From assembly GCA_018806985.1 (NCBI GenBank), contig JADANN010000099.1:3505501-3569500 (forward strand): 64,000 bases of DNA. The letters are read 5' to 3'. This DNA is from Angiostrongylus vasorum (lineage: Eukaryota; Nematoda; Chromadorea; Rhabditida; Metastrongylidae). The position numbers and the translations under genes are program-made. Positions 12,001 through 25,400 of this stretch are shown piece after piece (the stretch's first letter is position 1; the number at the start of each line of letters is the position of its first letter). The notes under the pieces are model-generated. The model ran no database searches, was not told where the DNA came from, and saw only the letters and a program-made list of their open reading frames with translations.

Positions 12001-12823
12001 AAACTCGGACCGCAAGTGCTTGCGGTGGGGAACGAACGCGCTGTTGTCCTTTCTGGGGAGTAGCGCGTTCAATACCACACCATGCGGGTCCTTCGTTCCG
12101 CCTGTCTCTCAGTTAGTTCTATCGATCTGTGCCGTCAGCAATCACCCGTCAACGGGATTGATCTGGGGAGCCCACATCGGCATTGAACCCAGTTAAGCTG
12201 AGGCTGTAGTTGAATTCACAATATTTTACCTTTTATTTTCTGCCTTCTCTACTTTTTTATGGCAGGTTATTAAGCTCGATATTTAAGTATTTAAGATCGA
12301 TAGAACTAACTGAGAGACAGGCGAAACGAAGGGCCCGCATGGTGTGGTGGAGAACGCGCTACTCCCCGGAAAGGACAATAGCACGTTCGTTCCCCACCGC
12401 AAGCACCTGCGGTCCGGAGTTTTGCAAATATCTCAGCAATCTTGTGGTTGTATTTCGCTTAACAACCTGCCATAAAAAGTATAGAAGGCAGAAAATAGAA
12501 AAGTAAAATACAAGGTATAAACTTGACTTTCTCCATAATTATGCCCCCAACTAAGATTGCACGGATTAAATTAAATAAATTGCTAGTGCCGATTTCCTAC
12601 GACCATCCGTGGTGTGTCCTCGATTAGCAGGTAAGAGAGTTGAAACCATGTGAATAGTTACAGTATGCCTATCCTGAGACTGTGGTAGGTTTGGGGAATG
12701 GCGTACTTGTCTCTTCTTTTTCAATGTCTTATACTCGCATATATAAGCAGACATTTATCAATAAATAAATAATAATCAATCAATATCATTTAACACATAT
12801 ACATGTGCATGTATGCATGTGCA

Positions 12824-12895
<72 letters not shown>

Positions 12896-15009
12896 TATGT
12901 GCGTGCGTGTCGGCATCTGTGTCTCAAACTGTGTGCATGTATGTGGGTATATTGTTGTATCTCGTAGGCCATTTGGAAAATCTTTGTAGGAAGATGTCAT
13001 GGAAGCACGTGGAAGGTAGTTCGGGGTCAGTCTGAACAGGCAGGCTGCAAGTTTACTCTGGCAAAGCTAACAAATTCTTTGTCAATACATCCAGCACACT
13101 AATTTTGCTCGCATGAAGTGATGAAATGCGGGACTACAGTTAACGTAGGTGAAATTTCGAATGAAATACGTGGTTATCTGTAATGATTACTACTCAAGTT
13201 CATACCCATGCTCATGCCGTCCACAAAGTTGTTTGCGCTAGATCCGAAAATTATCATGTAGGCTACACTGGTGACTTCGATTTTCGACGGATCGATGACG
13301 TGCTTTTCGACGACCTTCACAGACAAGGAGATCTGGTCATCGCCCTCCTTAAAACTACAGGTTTAGGACTGCAAAAAAGAGGAAAACTCTCGAAGAAGAA
13401 GAAAAAAGGAGATACAAAAAGAAAGAGAAATAAGAAAAAAGGCACTTGTAATAATATGTAACAACTGCCTTCTTTTTGTTATACAAATGAGTTCACCGAA
13501 ATCATGTGTGGAAAATTTTCCACAAATACTTCTCGTATTTAGTAAACTTTTCTTTCGCCTGGATATCAACTACGGGTACAAAGGTTAGCGCTAAGAAGAG
13601 ACTTCCAGTTGGCGAATATTGCCACAGTATGACTACATATTTGTCTTGGTCTATGACTACAAGGGAAGCTTACGCTATCTCACGTCTAATCAAGTTAAAA
13701 ATTTGAAGCGCTACCGAGCTCTTCCTATAGGCCACTTGTGGAGGAGATTCAGTGCTGTGGTGCTTGGATAACGACGAAAGCACCTAAAACTCATTCTATA
13801 CGTAAAATTAAAGGTGTAAGCGGTTATATTTGTAGAAAACTAAAATGAAAAAAACAGCGAAGGAGTATTTGTTACAATCTTTTCGTGCAATCGCTTAAAG
13901 AGTCAGTTATGATAAAAACCATCTTTTTCATCATCCAGAATGCCAGTCCAAATTAGTGAGTACTTCTTGAAAAGTCGCAGTTGAAAAGTAGATAAAATAT
14001 CTATGACGATTTCAAGGACATGATGAGGCATAACTTACTCGTGAGACATCATTGTGAACAACATCGATAAAGTGGTCTTGATTCTGAAACATCGCAAAAC
14101 TCAACGAATCCCCCAAAAAATATGTTTAGAAATCCGTAAGAGACATGTACCCGACTGATTTCGTTATTGATGGTATCCAGAAATTCACTGCATACCTGAA
14201 AACAATGCGTTGGATTCGAGATTCTTGAACATAACACGATATCTACCGATCTTCCCAAATATCTGTCATTTTTCTCGCATATTAGCCTTAAATACTTTGA
14301 GTAACAAAACTTAAACATATGCCAACAATATTGTATTAAATGGATTACAGCACAGTGGCAGGAATGCAGTTCATTACGAGCAAGGGGCTGGTTCAACATC
14401 GCTTCGGGGCCTTCTATCTTCAGAGGATGAAAAATTGGTAGCACACCTACACGGGGCAAACTCACTCTCTCCAATCAACGTGCCAACATTCTGTCATAGT
14501 AAGACTATCTCAAGATTCCTGGCAAAATCGACTTGACCAGCATTCAGTGACATTCGTAACGAAGAAGAAAAAATCTCAAGAAGCAGTCGAGCCCATATGA
14601 GAAAAGTTAGAACATCATAGTGAATTATGAGTACGAGCAAGAGATTCGTATGCAGCAGGTGGCTGGATTAGCAGAATATAATAGCTAATGTGCTTACTTA
14701 CTTGATACTTGAACGGCCCGTTATCACTAGTTGTGTGGGCCCCAGCATAATCACCATTTTCCGGAGAGTTGATGGTTAAGCCATTGTGGTTCCCTGGAAT
14801 CCCGAGGACAGCCTGGCCAAAGTCTGCCCCAGGTCGTCACCACGACAGGCAGTCACACCCCTTGTGGATCAGAAAGAGATTTACCACTGTGCGACTTTGA
14901 TACCAAGACAGTGGTAGGTCCTGGTATAGCTGATGTAGGTCATGTAAAACAGTACTGTATTTTCAATCGTCAAAGTAGGAATATAATTTTATCCTTATAT
15001 GTACATGCA

Positions 15010-15048
<39 letters not shown>

Positions 15049-18000
15049 GGGGTTGTCCTCCCAACATTTTAACGCCTCATCGTGACTGCGAGGTGTTCCT
15101 GGGTGGCAACTGCGATGCACAGTGGTGGGATTCACTCCACGGCAGAGCCCAAGCTGAGAAGGAGTCCGGCGCTTCTACCGGGAAGCCTAGCTAAGAGTAA
15201 ACCAATACCACGATCCGCCACCGTCCTGGTATCAAAGTCGCATAGTGGCAAATCTCCCTCTGATCCACAAGGGTGGCGACTGCCTGTAGTTGTGAGGGGC
15301 CTAGGGAGACTTTGGCCAGGCTGGTGTCGGGACTTCAGTTAACTACAATGGCTTGACCAGCAAATTTCCGAAAAATGGAGATTATGCAAGGGTCTGCATA
15401 ACCAGTGAGGGCAGGCCACTCAAGTATTAAGTATCAAATTAAGCATCGCTAGAGGTGAGTGAATGCGTATCTGGCATATATATTGACTCCTGGTGGCCTA
15501 CCGATGTATCGATTCAGTGCTACTTTACCACTATACAGGTCTGCTACCAATTTGGCTACCATGGAAAGGTGAAGGGCTTGGTAAATCTGGGCCGCGGTAT
15601 CGAACCCATGCGTATATTGAGAACGCTTCTAACCACTGCGCTGTACGCTACCCCATGTATGTATATATGGGATGAAAATTGCATTTGTATTTCAGTGATT
15701 TAATGTTATTGGCAAACAAAGCCTACAGGTATCACTTTAACGCGAAGCGCACATAACTCCCTCGTCCTCAAAGATCATATCCAACTAATAATAAATATCG
15801 CAATTTACATGTCAAATTCCTGGATTTTACCGATCGCGTAATTCTTCGCTACTATAACGTTGAGCTTACATTAGTTTCTCCTTCCTTGTGAGTCGCATCT
15901 CTGATCTCAATGCCGTCAACAGCGCTCATTACTGCAACACGCCGGCGGGTTGAAAACTGAAATAAAATGTTTACAAACCGTACTTGCTATTGTAGAGTCG
16001 GGCTTACGCACAGATTCCGAGACAAGCCTAATAATTCATGATTATTTCCAGAAATGATCTAAGGGAAATAGTTTAAACAGAACAGCGTCACTAACCGTCC
16101 TGGCTAGAGCGTTGCTCAACATGGCAATTTCCACCTCCTCCTGAAACATGTTCATAACAAGAGAAAATTGTCACGAGAAATAAATGCATAAGTAATAACT
16201 TTCTTTAATTTGCAATATCAATAGGCCCAATATGGAAATAAGACAAAAGTACTACACTATAGCAATGCCCAAGACTGAGTTTCTATTAACGCAGGCATTG
16301 ATTGATAATTCAATGTTTTTCTTCAATAAGCAGATACGAGGTTGTTATAATAGATTTCGTTAGGATACAATAGCTGACTTTTCGGCGGTTTCGCCTTCTT
16401 CAGAGCCGTTTATTTGTTGTAAGCATTTAAGTTAGTTGGTGGATAGCAGCCGTACAGAGTAATACATGGGCGAGGACTGAGAGACTCTGTGCGGCTGCTA
16501 TCCACCAGCTAACCTAAATACTTACAACAAATGAACGGCTCTGAAGAAGACGAAACCGCCGAAACGTCAGCTATTGTACCCTTACAAATTCTACAATAAC
16601 AACCTCGTGCCATCGTATTACACTGTAGTTGGAAGAACATAGCAAATAGTGAAAAATACGTTCCAAAAAGCCTTTCCGACTAACCGCCAGCTCAGCCTTC
16701 TCTTTTTCTTCGATATTTCGGATTTTCTCGGAACAATTGTTTTTCCCATGTTTCTCGATTGACCCATCATTCGGAGGCTGTCCAACTTCGACCATAATCT
16801 TAGCCGTAGTGCTACGAGGCTGTAGATAACGAAAAGCACTTGAAATTGTTCATGAACTTTTCAACAATGTCTCTTGCACAAATTCGCAGAAACCTCTTGC
16901 ACAAAGTGTCGACTCCGCAATGCAGCTTGCTTCATAACTTCGAAATATATGGAATTTTCGAAGAGCATACGAGACTATCCTCCCAAATATGTGCCAACTC
17001 ATCGTGACTGCGAGGTTTGCGAGGTTTTCCTGGGCGCCGGCCTGCGATGTACAGCGGGAGGTTTATCCCCCAGCCAGGCTTCCCAGGAGTTTCCATCCCG
17101 TATGCACAGCTAAGTGTAAATCAATGACAGGATCCACCACCATCCTGGTATCAAAGCAGTTGCTTGGTGGCAAATCTCCCTCTGATCCACAAGGGCGGCG
17201 ACTGCGTGTGGTTGTGACGACCTGGGGCAGGGCTGACCTCGGGACTCCAGGGAACCACAATGGCTAAACTAGCAAAAATTCACAAGAAATGGAAATTACG
17301 CTGGGACCTGCACTGCGTGTGAGCATTGGCCATCCAGGCGTCCAAGTAAGTAGGGAAAAAGAACTGTTCTACTTGGATTTATTGAATCTGCTATACATCT
17401 ACGAAACACCCTAGGAGAATTTGTGCTTCACAAAACAATGAAGAAAACATCGTAAAAGTATCTTAGAATACCTTCACCGCAGGTGAATTCATGATTGAAA
17501 CAATGGTCGACGTGTGCACTTTCTTCTTCACTTGTTCGCGCTTAAAATAAGCTGATTTGAATGATAGGGAAACCTTAATTAATGCACTCATTTAATTAAT
17601 GCACTCATAGTTTTTCATTTAAAAATAACAAATTTGGTTTCCAACCCCATTTTCTATACGAAAAGTTCAATCACTTCTATGATTATTATTAGTGATTAAT
17701 ACAAACGGGAATAAGTCCAAAGGAGCTGCTAGTAAACTAACCCTTCTTAGTTCCAGAGCGTAGTGTAATATCCGATCCACCGAAAAAAAACGTATAAAGA
17801 GCAGCAACGATTAATGTCGATTTTGAGTGATAATTGAAGTCGTCAAGTTCAGTGAGATGAAAAGCCTGATTTAAAGCAAAGTTTATTAACCATAGTGAAT
17901 CCGAACTTAGTTTTCTACATAATACACTTTGTAATCTAACAGATCTCTCATATGTGAGAGGTATACAGTCACCCAGTCGTGAGACAACGTGGAGTCCTCT

Positions 18001-21000
18001 CAAAGAGCAGAGAAAAAAAGGGATGTGGACAAAAAGCAACCATATAGTTGTTCCGAAACATAGGTGAATTCAAGGAGTTGGATTCTTGTTCCTCCCTGTG
18101 ATGGACGTTTCACCTGTATCACTGCTTGCTCGCATGGCTGTCCTTCGTCCAATGTTCTGCCAATCCTGTTTAGGACGACTCGAGCGAAAACTTGGTAGAG
18201 AGAGACAGTAAGCAGAATTGGCGATAGTTGCCGAAATCGTGGAGGTCACCCTTATTGAACAAAACCACGATCTTGGTGGTCTTCTATTGAGTAGGGGCCT
18301 TGCATCCTGAAATGTATGGTGCAAGGAACCGAGCTAGCGTGTTCACAAGGACAGGCGGAAAGTTCTTCAGGTGTTCCGATCTTATGATGTCTGGACCTGG
18401 TGTTGTTCGATTCCTCATCAACGAAAAAAGCATGTCCTATTTCAAAAAGGGGAGAAGCAGTAAGACAACGTATCCATACCTCTGTATTTTTATATAAGGG
18501 CAGGAAGACGCGGCTATTGAAGAGGTTTAGTAGTAATCGTGAATGATCTTCTCCATTGCTTTTCTGGAAGCTGTAACCCTTCTTTCTGGGCGTCGGAAGG
18601 CAACGACCCTTCTCTTGTAACTGGAGAAGTTTCGGTGGGTCTGCGATGGCTTTTTCCTAGTCTCTGGAGTCTGCAGCTTCGAACATAGCTGATCCTCTTC
18701 TCTCTTTAACGTCCTATTTTATCTCTAGGCTGCATTGTTTTGTAAGTTCAGATGTGAGGTGAACGTTGCTTGTAGTTCGTGCGATTCGACGCTGGCTTGT
18801 CAGCTCGAGTGTTTCAGGAGACAGCTGTCTGTTAATGACTTTCGAACTCTCAACTTTCACAGCACTACCGTGAAGATGTTGATGGAGCCATTCATATTCC
18901 TTGTCGATGTATTAAGAACGGCCTCTTCCTAATAGTCGACTAATTAACCAAATAAATTCCAGGTTGTGGTGGTTTTTGGGCTGTTTTCTAAGTCTGGCGG
19001 CTTGTTATGCCCAATGCGGGAAATGCAATCTTGGACGAAAAAGGCATTGGTCTGGTCCTGTGAAAATTTTGGGGACAACAGTGACATGGACCAGGTCAAA
19101 CCTTTGATTTACTACGATAAATTATGGTATTCTCCATTAGGAGACCAATAACGTCCTTCGTTTGGAGTGGGTCTTTGGAACTGCGAGTTACCATGAGTGG
19201 TCTTGGTGGTCATTATAAGCTAAGACATCCGCTCACCCTACTCGTTGCATTCTAATCCATGAGCTCCAATGTGACATTCTTCAGGCGTTCTGCTGAGTCC
19301 AATCTTAACGTTAAAATCTCGGCTGATGATGTTAAATTAAAGAATGCATGGTTTTCTCTGCAGAACTTTTCTAGGGCCACATAGAATGCTTCAACTTCGA
19401 CTTCGTCAGAGCTTGATGTCGGCGTGTAAACGACGAAGATTGTCAAAACCGGTATTGATCCACATCTTTTTAATAGTAAACGTCCGATTCGTGTTGTAAA
19501 TTGTTCGAATGAATCGATGTTCATGGACAAACTCGTGTTGACGAGAACGCCGACGCCGCCAATTCATCTACAGTCGCATGTTCAGAGGAACAGTTCTTCT
19601 CTGGTGTCACAGACGGCATTCAACGAGTGGCATCATCTTGTCTCAGTCAGTTAGATCACGCTATACGTTTCCTTTCTTGCCTGCATGACCAAGCCCTCCA
19701 TCAAGGATTCAGGCGCAAGTGCGCGTGCAATGCAAGCACACATCGTCACCTTAGTTCTTTACGATTTAGGCGGATTAAAAATGGCCTTAAGATTTTAGCA
19801 GCCTCTGTGTTCTCGTTCTATCGAACGCTGCCGTTTCAGGGAGCTTTTTCGGGGTCAGAGGAATGAAGCCGGTCATTCTGTTGTGTTTAGCGTTCGATAG
19901 CCACTTACTGAGCTCTGTGCGTGGGTGCTGGATAGCTTGTCAGTCTCTCGCAGAGTAGATAGAAAGCTTATTCGTTAGAGGCGACGTCTAGACTCCTCCA
20001 ATATACATCTCTGTGACGTAATTGCAGGGGTTTTGCCCGAATTGACTCGTAGAATACAATCCGAATTAACAAAAACACACCCACACACACATGCATGAAT
20101 ACGCCCTCGTACGTACAGATGGTACGTGTCAAACTGGCACAGGAGAAACAGGAGGTCAATCCCCCTGGATCCATCTGCGTCTCAGAGCAAAAGTCGCTTT
20201 TGGTCAGCGATTAACCCTGTCGCCACCAGGGAACGCGCCTCGTTTTTTCGCGACTAAGCGGCATGAGATCCCTCTATGAGGGAGATTAAAACTCATGGAA
20301 GACTGTTTGGCTGACTGTTTGGCTGGCTTCTACCAAGGAACGTCCGCATCAATTCAAAGGAGTCGAAAAGTGGTCATTATTAATCCAACCCCCACCAAAT
20401 CAGATTACGGCGAGATGTCTTTGTTACATTTACGCTAAAAACAGTAGAAATAAGAGGGTGTGAACGAGAATTGCAATGTTGCTTGTAGTAGTAGAGTGAG
20501 CGAAGCCTAATGGGAACGTTTGGCCTTGGGTGGGCTAGAAAGGATAAAATAATGGAAGCATAATTGGTGCATTCTCGACAAGACCAGGCCGGAGATCACA
20601 TTCATGACAGGTAGTATCTGATCAAATAGTCCACGAAATATAGCAACCACATTCTTAAAGGTTTGGCTGATTTATAGATAAGATGGTCATTTAAGAGTGA
20701 CTTCCCAAGTTTGTCAATTTACAGAGATTGAACTAATGCAGTATTCGTAGTTAGCCGCTTTTGTTCTACGTGGACATATCTCGTACAGCTTCATCGGCGC
20801 TTCAAACTCGCTCCAGATTATGGAAGAATGTACCGCCGATTTAGTGTCAATAAAAGTGGTGAAACATGATCTGTATCCACAACTCAAGGAAGGTATAAAA
20901 AATTGCGCTTAATGTGAAGCGTCTCTTTAGCACTCATGTAAATGTATCCACATCAAATTGCTTTGTTCTTTGTTCCAGCTGTTATAGCTACATGCGGTGA

Positions 21001-22406
21001 AATAGAAAAAAACACTGGAAAATCTAAGGTTTTTATCATAAAGGCACCTCTACCGGTTGGTGAAACTTCTCAAAGTTGCTGTGACCAAAAAAAAGATCTC
21101 ATAATTAGAAGCTGCCAACGAATTCGTAAGAGCGAGTTAGAATGAATACGCACGAAAATTCGTTCTAAAACAATGACTTCCCTATGTCTTATGGTTAACC
21201 TTGACACTCATCCTTAATTTCTTACTCTGTTCATGAGCCAACGAGATAATGTTGGTCTGAAGGTGTTTGTAACAACTACTATAAGGGAAAATCGTGAAAC
21301 ATCATAAATACATGTTTGTGGAAATCTTTTATAAGCTGTTCAGTTATTGCAGAAGCATCTAAGTTCACACCTGGGGTATCATTATGAAAATAGACGATCC
21401 GCTCAATGCTCCGATCCCAAGTGCTATTAGGAGAACCATGATCCGTTCGTAGAGAGCTTTGCTCAGACACGGCAACGCCAACATCCCCAGTGGTGCCGAA
21501 AACGAACACGCTGACACTATTAGTATTCCAACAGTCCACGCTGAAAATCTGCTGCTAAGGGAAAACGTTTGCTTACATCTTGGTAGAAAGCCAAAACGAA
21601 AGTCGAAATTCTAGGTTTTTTTCCGCCTTGCTATTTCCAGGCTACTAACTAGAAAATGTTAGGAATGCATAAAATATTCATCCTTCTTTTTCGTGTGGAT
21701 CAAGCAGACCTGTGATTTCAGCGTTGGAAGGAAGCTCCACGGAAGGTTTAGAAAAGAAGTATTTCGTGCAGCGCTGAATACTATGTCACTCTTCTGTACA
21801 ACACCTACTTGTTTCATTAGACTGGTTTTACCTTATTTTTTATGATAGGGAAAGCTGTGAGAACTATTATGACTAGTCCAGTCACATTACTGATTTCGGC
21901 GTTAGTTGGCCCTCGTACCTTTCTGTATGGCACGATTCTAATCATTACCTTAACAAATGAAAACTAGGGCCCGTGTGTATCTGCAAGAGCATAATCAGGT
22001 TTTCGAGTATGTCCTCTTATCACTTTCATTCGTAAACAATTTTGAATAAATTTCTCTGAGAAATTATATGTATGTGAGATATTTGGCGTGGGATGCGCAG
22101 CAGTTAGAGATGTTGTGCAATAATAGTGCATGCTCACGAGTTCGACCCCGAACCAAACTAAACCATCCTTCTATCACTTTGGAACTGACAAACTGATACA
22201 AGACTCTCCTGATAAAGGATCCCTTCTTTTCACTCTAAATGACTGAAGTGAACACATGGGACCGTTTTAGCACGGTTAATTCAGGATTCCAAGAAGAATT
22301 TACTCGATCAGTATTCAATGGCATTTGTGGAAAACGCAGAGTTCTCAAATGACAAGCGGAAGTTGGGATACGTACAACATGTGAAGTCGGGTCTAAGAAA
22401 CAAATG

Positions 22407-22455
<49 letters not shown>

Positions 22456-25400
22456 TATATAAATATGAATAACGCGGAAGACAATGTCTGCGCCAGTACA
22501 GGCATGGTTTAAACTTCATGTCTCCATCTAACATTTTTTTCTTGAAGTTCCGAGAAATGCATTCCAGGGCGCTCTAGCTCAGATTTGTACTGTTGGTATA
22601 GTTCTTGCAATTACGTTTCTTCCACAACGGAGGCAAAACATGGGATTGGTTTGAACGGAGCTTCTAGGTTGACGGATTTCTGCCATATGCTGTACGTTGT
22701 TGTTAAACAACCAAGGAAAGTATGAAGCCAAAATGAGGAAGTGAAAATTTTGAGAATGAAGATTTTCCAATGTTTGCAAAGAAAAAAATCGAAAACGTCA
22801 GTTAAAAAAGATACACATAACCAACTATTTATTATGTTTCTCTCATATTTTAATATCTTGTGGAATTAAATTATATGCCCCCACCCAATATTTCCATTCA
22901 TTTCCACTCCCACACTTGTTATACACAGTGGTGGTATTTCCTGACGTCTATGAGCATCATTCTGCGGTCCATGAGTCATTTGTAGTTCGAATACAGCCGG
23001 TAAACATGAGTAACAAAACCATCCGCACAGGTATGGAAAAGCTTTTGCAGTCTGGTTAGGTTCGCTTTCAATCAGTCTCGTTCTCCAACAACTGGCACTT
23101 TTTCTCATTACAGGACCGGTCAATTCATGTTCTGTTTTCGATGTGTACTCATTTGATCTCAAAGATAACATATTTTTGAAAATCTGAAAAACATGAAAGT
23201 CTGAAAGCAATTTGGCATGAAGTGCCCGTTATATTCCAGAGAATATCGCTAAAGATATCTGTGGGTAGAGATATAGAGAGCGGTAAAATTGGCACCGTGA
23301 TCCCGATGTCTAGTGTAGGTACAGTGTAAGTGCACAGCATTCCGCTGAGAGGCCGTTGAGTTTAAATGGTCATCACAAGATTCTATGTCCATCAGTTGAT
23401 CGGTAGGTTGAATGAGCCTTGAAGATGCATATGCTACTCTCGGTACAAGCCCCCCATTCATCTCATTTTCCGTGTTCGCTAAACATTCTACGTACAATTA
23501 TGTCTTCGGCGTAACCAGAGAATGTAGTTGATTCGTTCGCCATGTCGGTTTTTGTCATCCGCCTTACCGTAGGTTTCCCAGAAACTGATTTTCGTTGTGA
23601 TTTATGCTCATCCAGTTTTTTTCTCAAGCTTCTTGACTATCACCTTTAGTTTCTGAAAAATTAACGATGCTGTGGGGCCAGATGAAGTTGTGAAGAAATT
23701 GAAATTTGCCCTCAAAACGTATGCGATTTTCGTCTTAATAGAGGACTGTCCTTATCTAATGCAAATGGGTGAACGGCTTCGACCGGACATGTTATTTTGC
23801 TGAATCGTTTCTGAAATACGAATGACCAGAGTGCTATGTGGTTTTACTACCTGTCGGATAATAATTCCAAGTAGAATAAGTCCCGCGGATGGTTAGAGAG
23901 TTGACTTATAAGTAAAAGTAGGAGTGGTTATAGAAGAAACTAAAAGGAAAAAAGTTCAATAGGCGTTTTTTATGATCGTTGCTGTGCTGTTAACTGTCAA
24001 AGCATGGGGAAAAGTATACCGTGTAATTTCTGTTCCTACCACGTTTAAGAGGTTTATTTCTTCCTCAGGTTTTCGATGAGTGCTCTACAACACGTTGCCT
24101 CATTTTTTTGGTGCAAAAGTCAAAAATCGTCCCTTCGTTCAAACCAAATAACACGAAAGATGCTTTTTGGACAATCTCCAGCTATCTCCCTACACCATCC
24201 ATCTGCGCGTGTGCCCTGAGAAACTCAGTTTGTAGACGACGAGACTGTCAACGAGAATGGTGTAGGCGGCAGGAGCGCAGGGTGAGGGTGTTCGAAACTT
24301 AAAACAACAGCTATCTTATGATCAATAGATAGAAATCGTAGCAATAAGAGAATGTACACAGAGAGACACATACATGTACATACATTCAGAAGATAAGCAT
24401 CAGCGAGAAAGGCAATAAATCGTGTCGACTTCACAGAGCACAAATCACCGAAGTAATTCCGACCACATCATGGCGATGTTCTATGATATACACAGGCGAC
24501 GACCGTAGGAAAATCAGCTGTTTACTTATTCTCAAAATGTAGCGGTGCTCGTAAATAGCTAGCCGTCGCTCACATGAAATGCGTAAGAGGATGTCCTCTA
24601 AATAAACTCTCATCCTATTGAACCATTTAAACCAAATTTATCACAAACATTATCGTATATGTAGATATCTACTCAATTCTTTAAGGCAACTGATATAATC
24701 AACTTAGACGTGTAAACTGCAAAAGGTGGAGTTCAAATTGTTAATTTCACGCGGATATCTATGCAGGACTTCACTGACTATCACAGTAGGAAAAAAGAGT
24801 TCGCAGAACATTTGTTTTGTAAGGAAATCGCTTGCCATGACGTGATGTAGACAGAGTTCATAGAGCCGAAATGGAAAGCATCAACAGGTTTCAGCAAACA
24901 CGAATTTCAACATATAGAATTCTTCCCAAATTCATGATTTCAAAATGAAAAGCACCTGTTGAAGAGTGGTCTAGTTTAGCGCAGAGGTATTCATAAGGGA
25001 ACGAGTGCTTCCATAGGAAACAAAATTCTCACTATAGTAAGACACGACGGGTAGACCAGCCGTTCTACAGATCTCCATTAGAAATATCAAACCATATTTA
25101 AAAGAAGGGAAAAGAAAACTTTTATCTACAATCCTTCCGGCATTTAGCGATAAACAATTATTTAAAAAACGAGAAGAAACACAGAATTTGAAAGATCAGC
25201 AATTATTGGAACAGAAATAGAACCAAATTAAATGAGCTATCGTTAATTTGAAAGTCCTGTATTCGATTCCTTTTCTCGCATTCATCGTTCACAGAGGTCT
25301 TCGAACATTTCTCATGTCGTTCCCGCTGCTGGTTGAGCAGGTCGTCTTCTTCATGAATGTAGTAGAATGCTGGCGGAGTCAATTTTCCTTGAAATCTTGG

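Larger units (their letters stand above)
16337..16607. mobile_element. PLE-derived foldback (inverted repeat)
   Basis: Arms of about 125 bases are near-perfect inverted copies, running from CGAGGTTGTT at the left to AACAACCTCG at the right, with a loop of about 20-30 bases. Each arm carries the block GCTCTGAAGAAG..CGAAAC..CGCCGAAA..GTCAGC seen in the PLE tail at 2848-2881, oriented outward. It lies in the ZIP intron just upstream of exon 16140-16096. Confidence 0.75.

Noticed and set aside
12776..13035. Open frames rich in Tyr-Ile on both strands
   Set aside because: Translation of a TA microsatellite.
22866..23183. Minus-strand frame after a good acceptor, as a ZIP exon
   Set aside because: In the phase required by the neighbouring ZIP exons it meets a stop after about 11 codons; no domain is visible.
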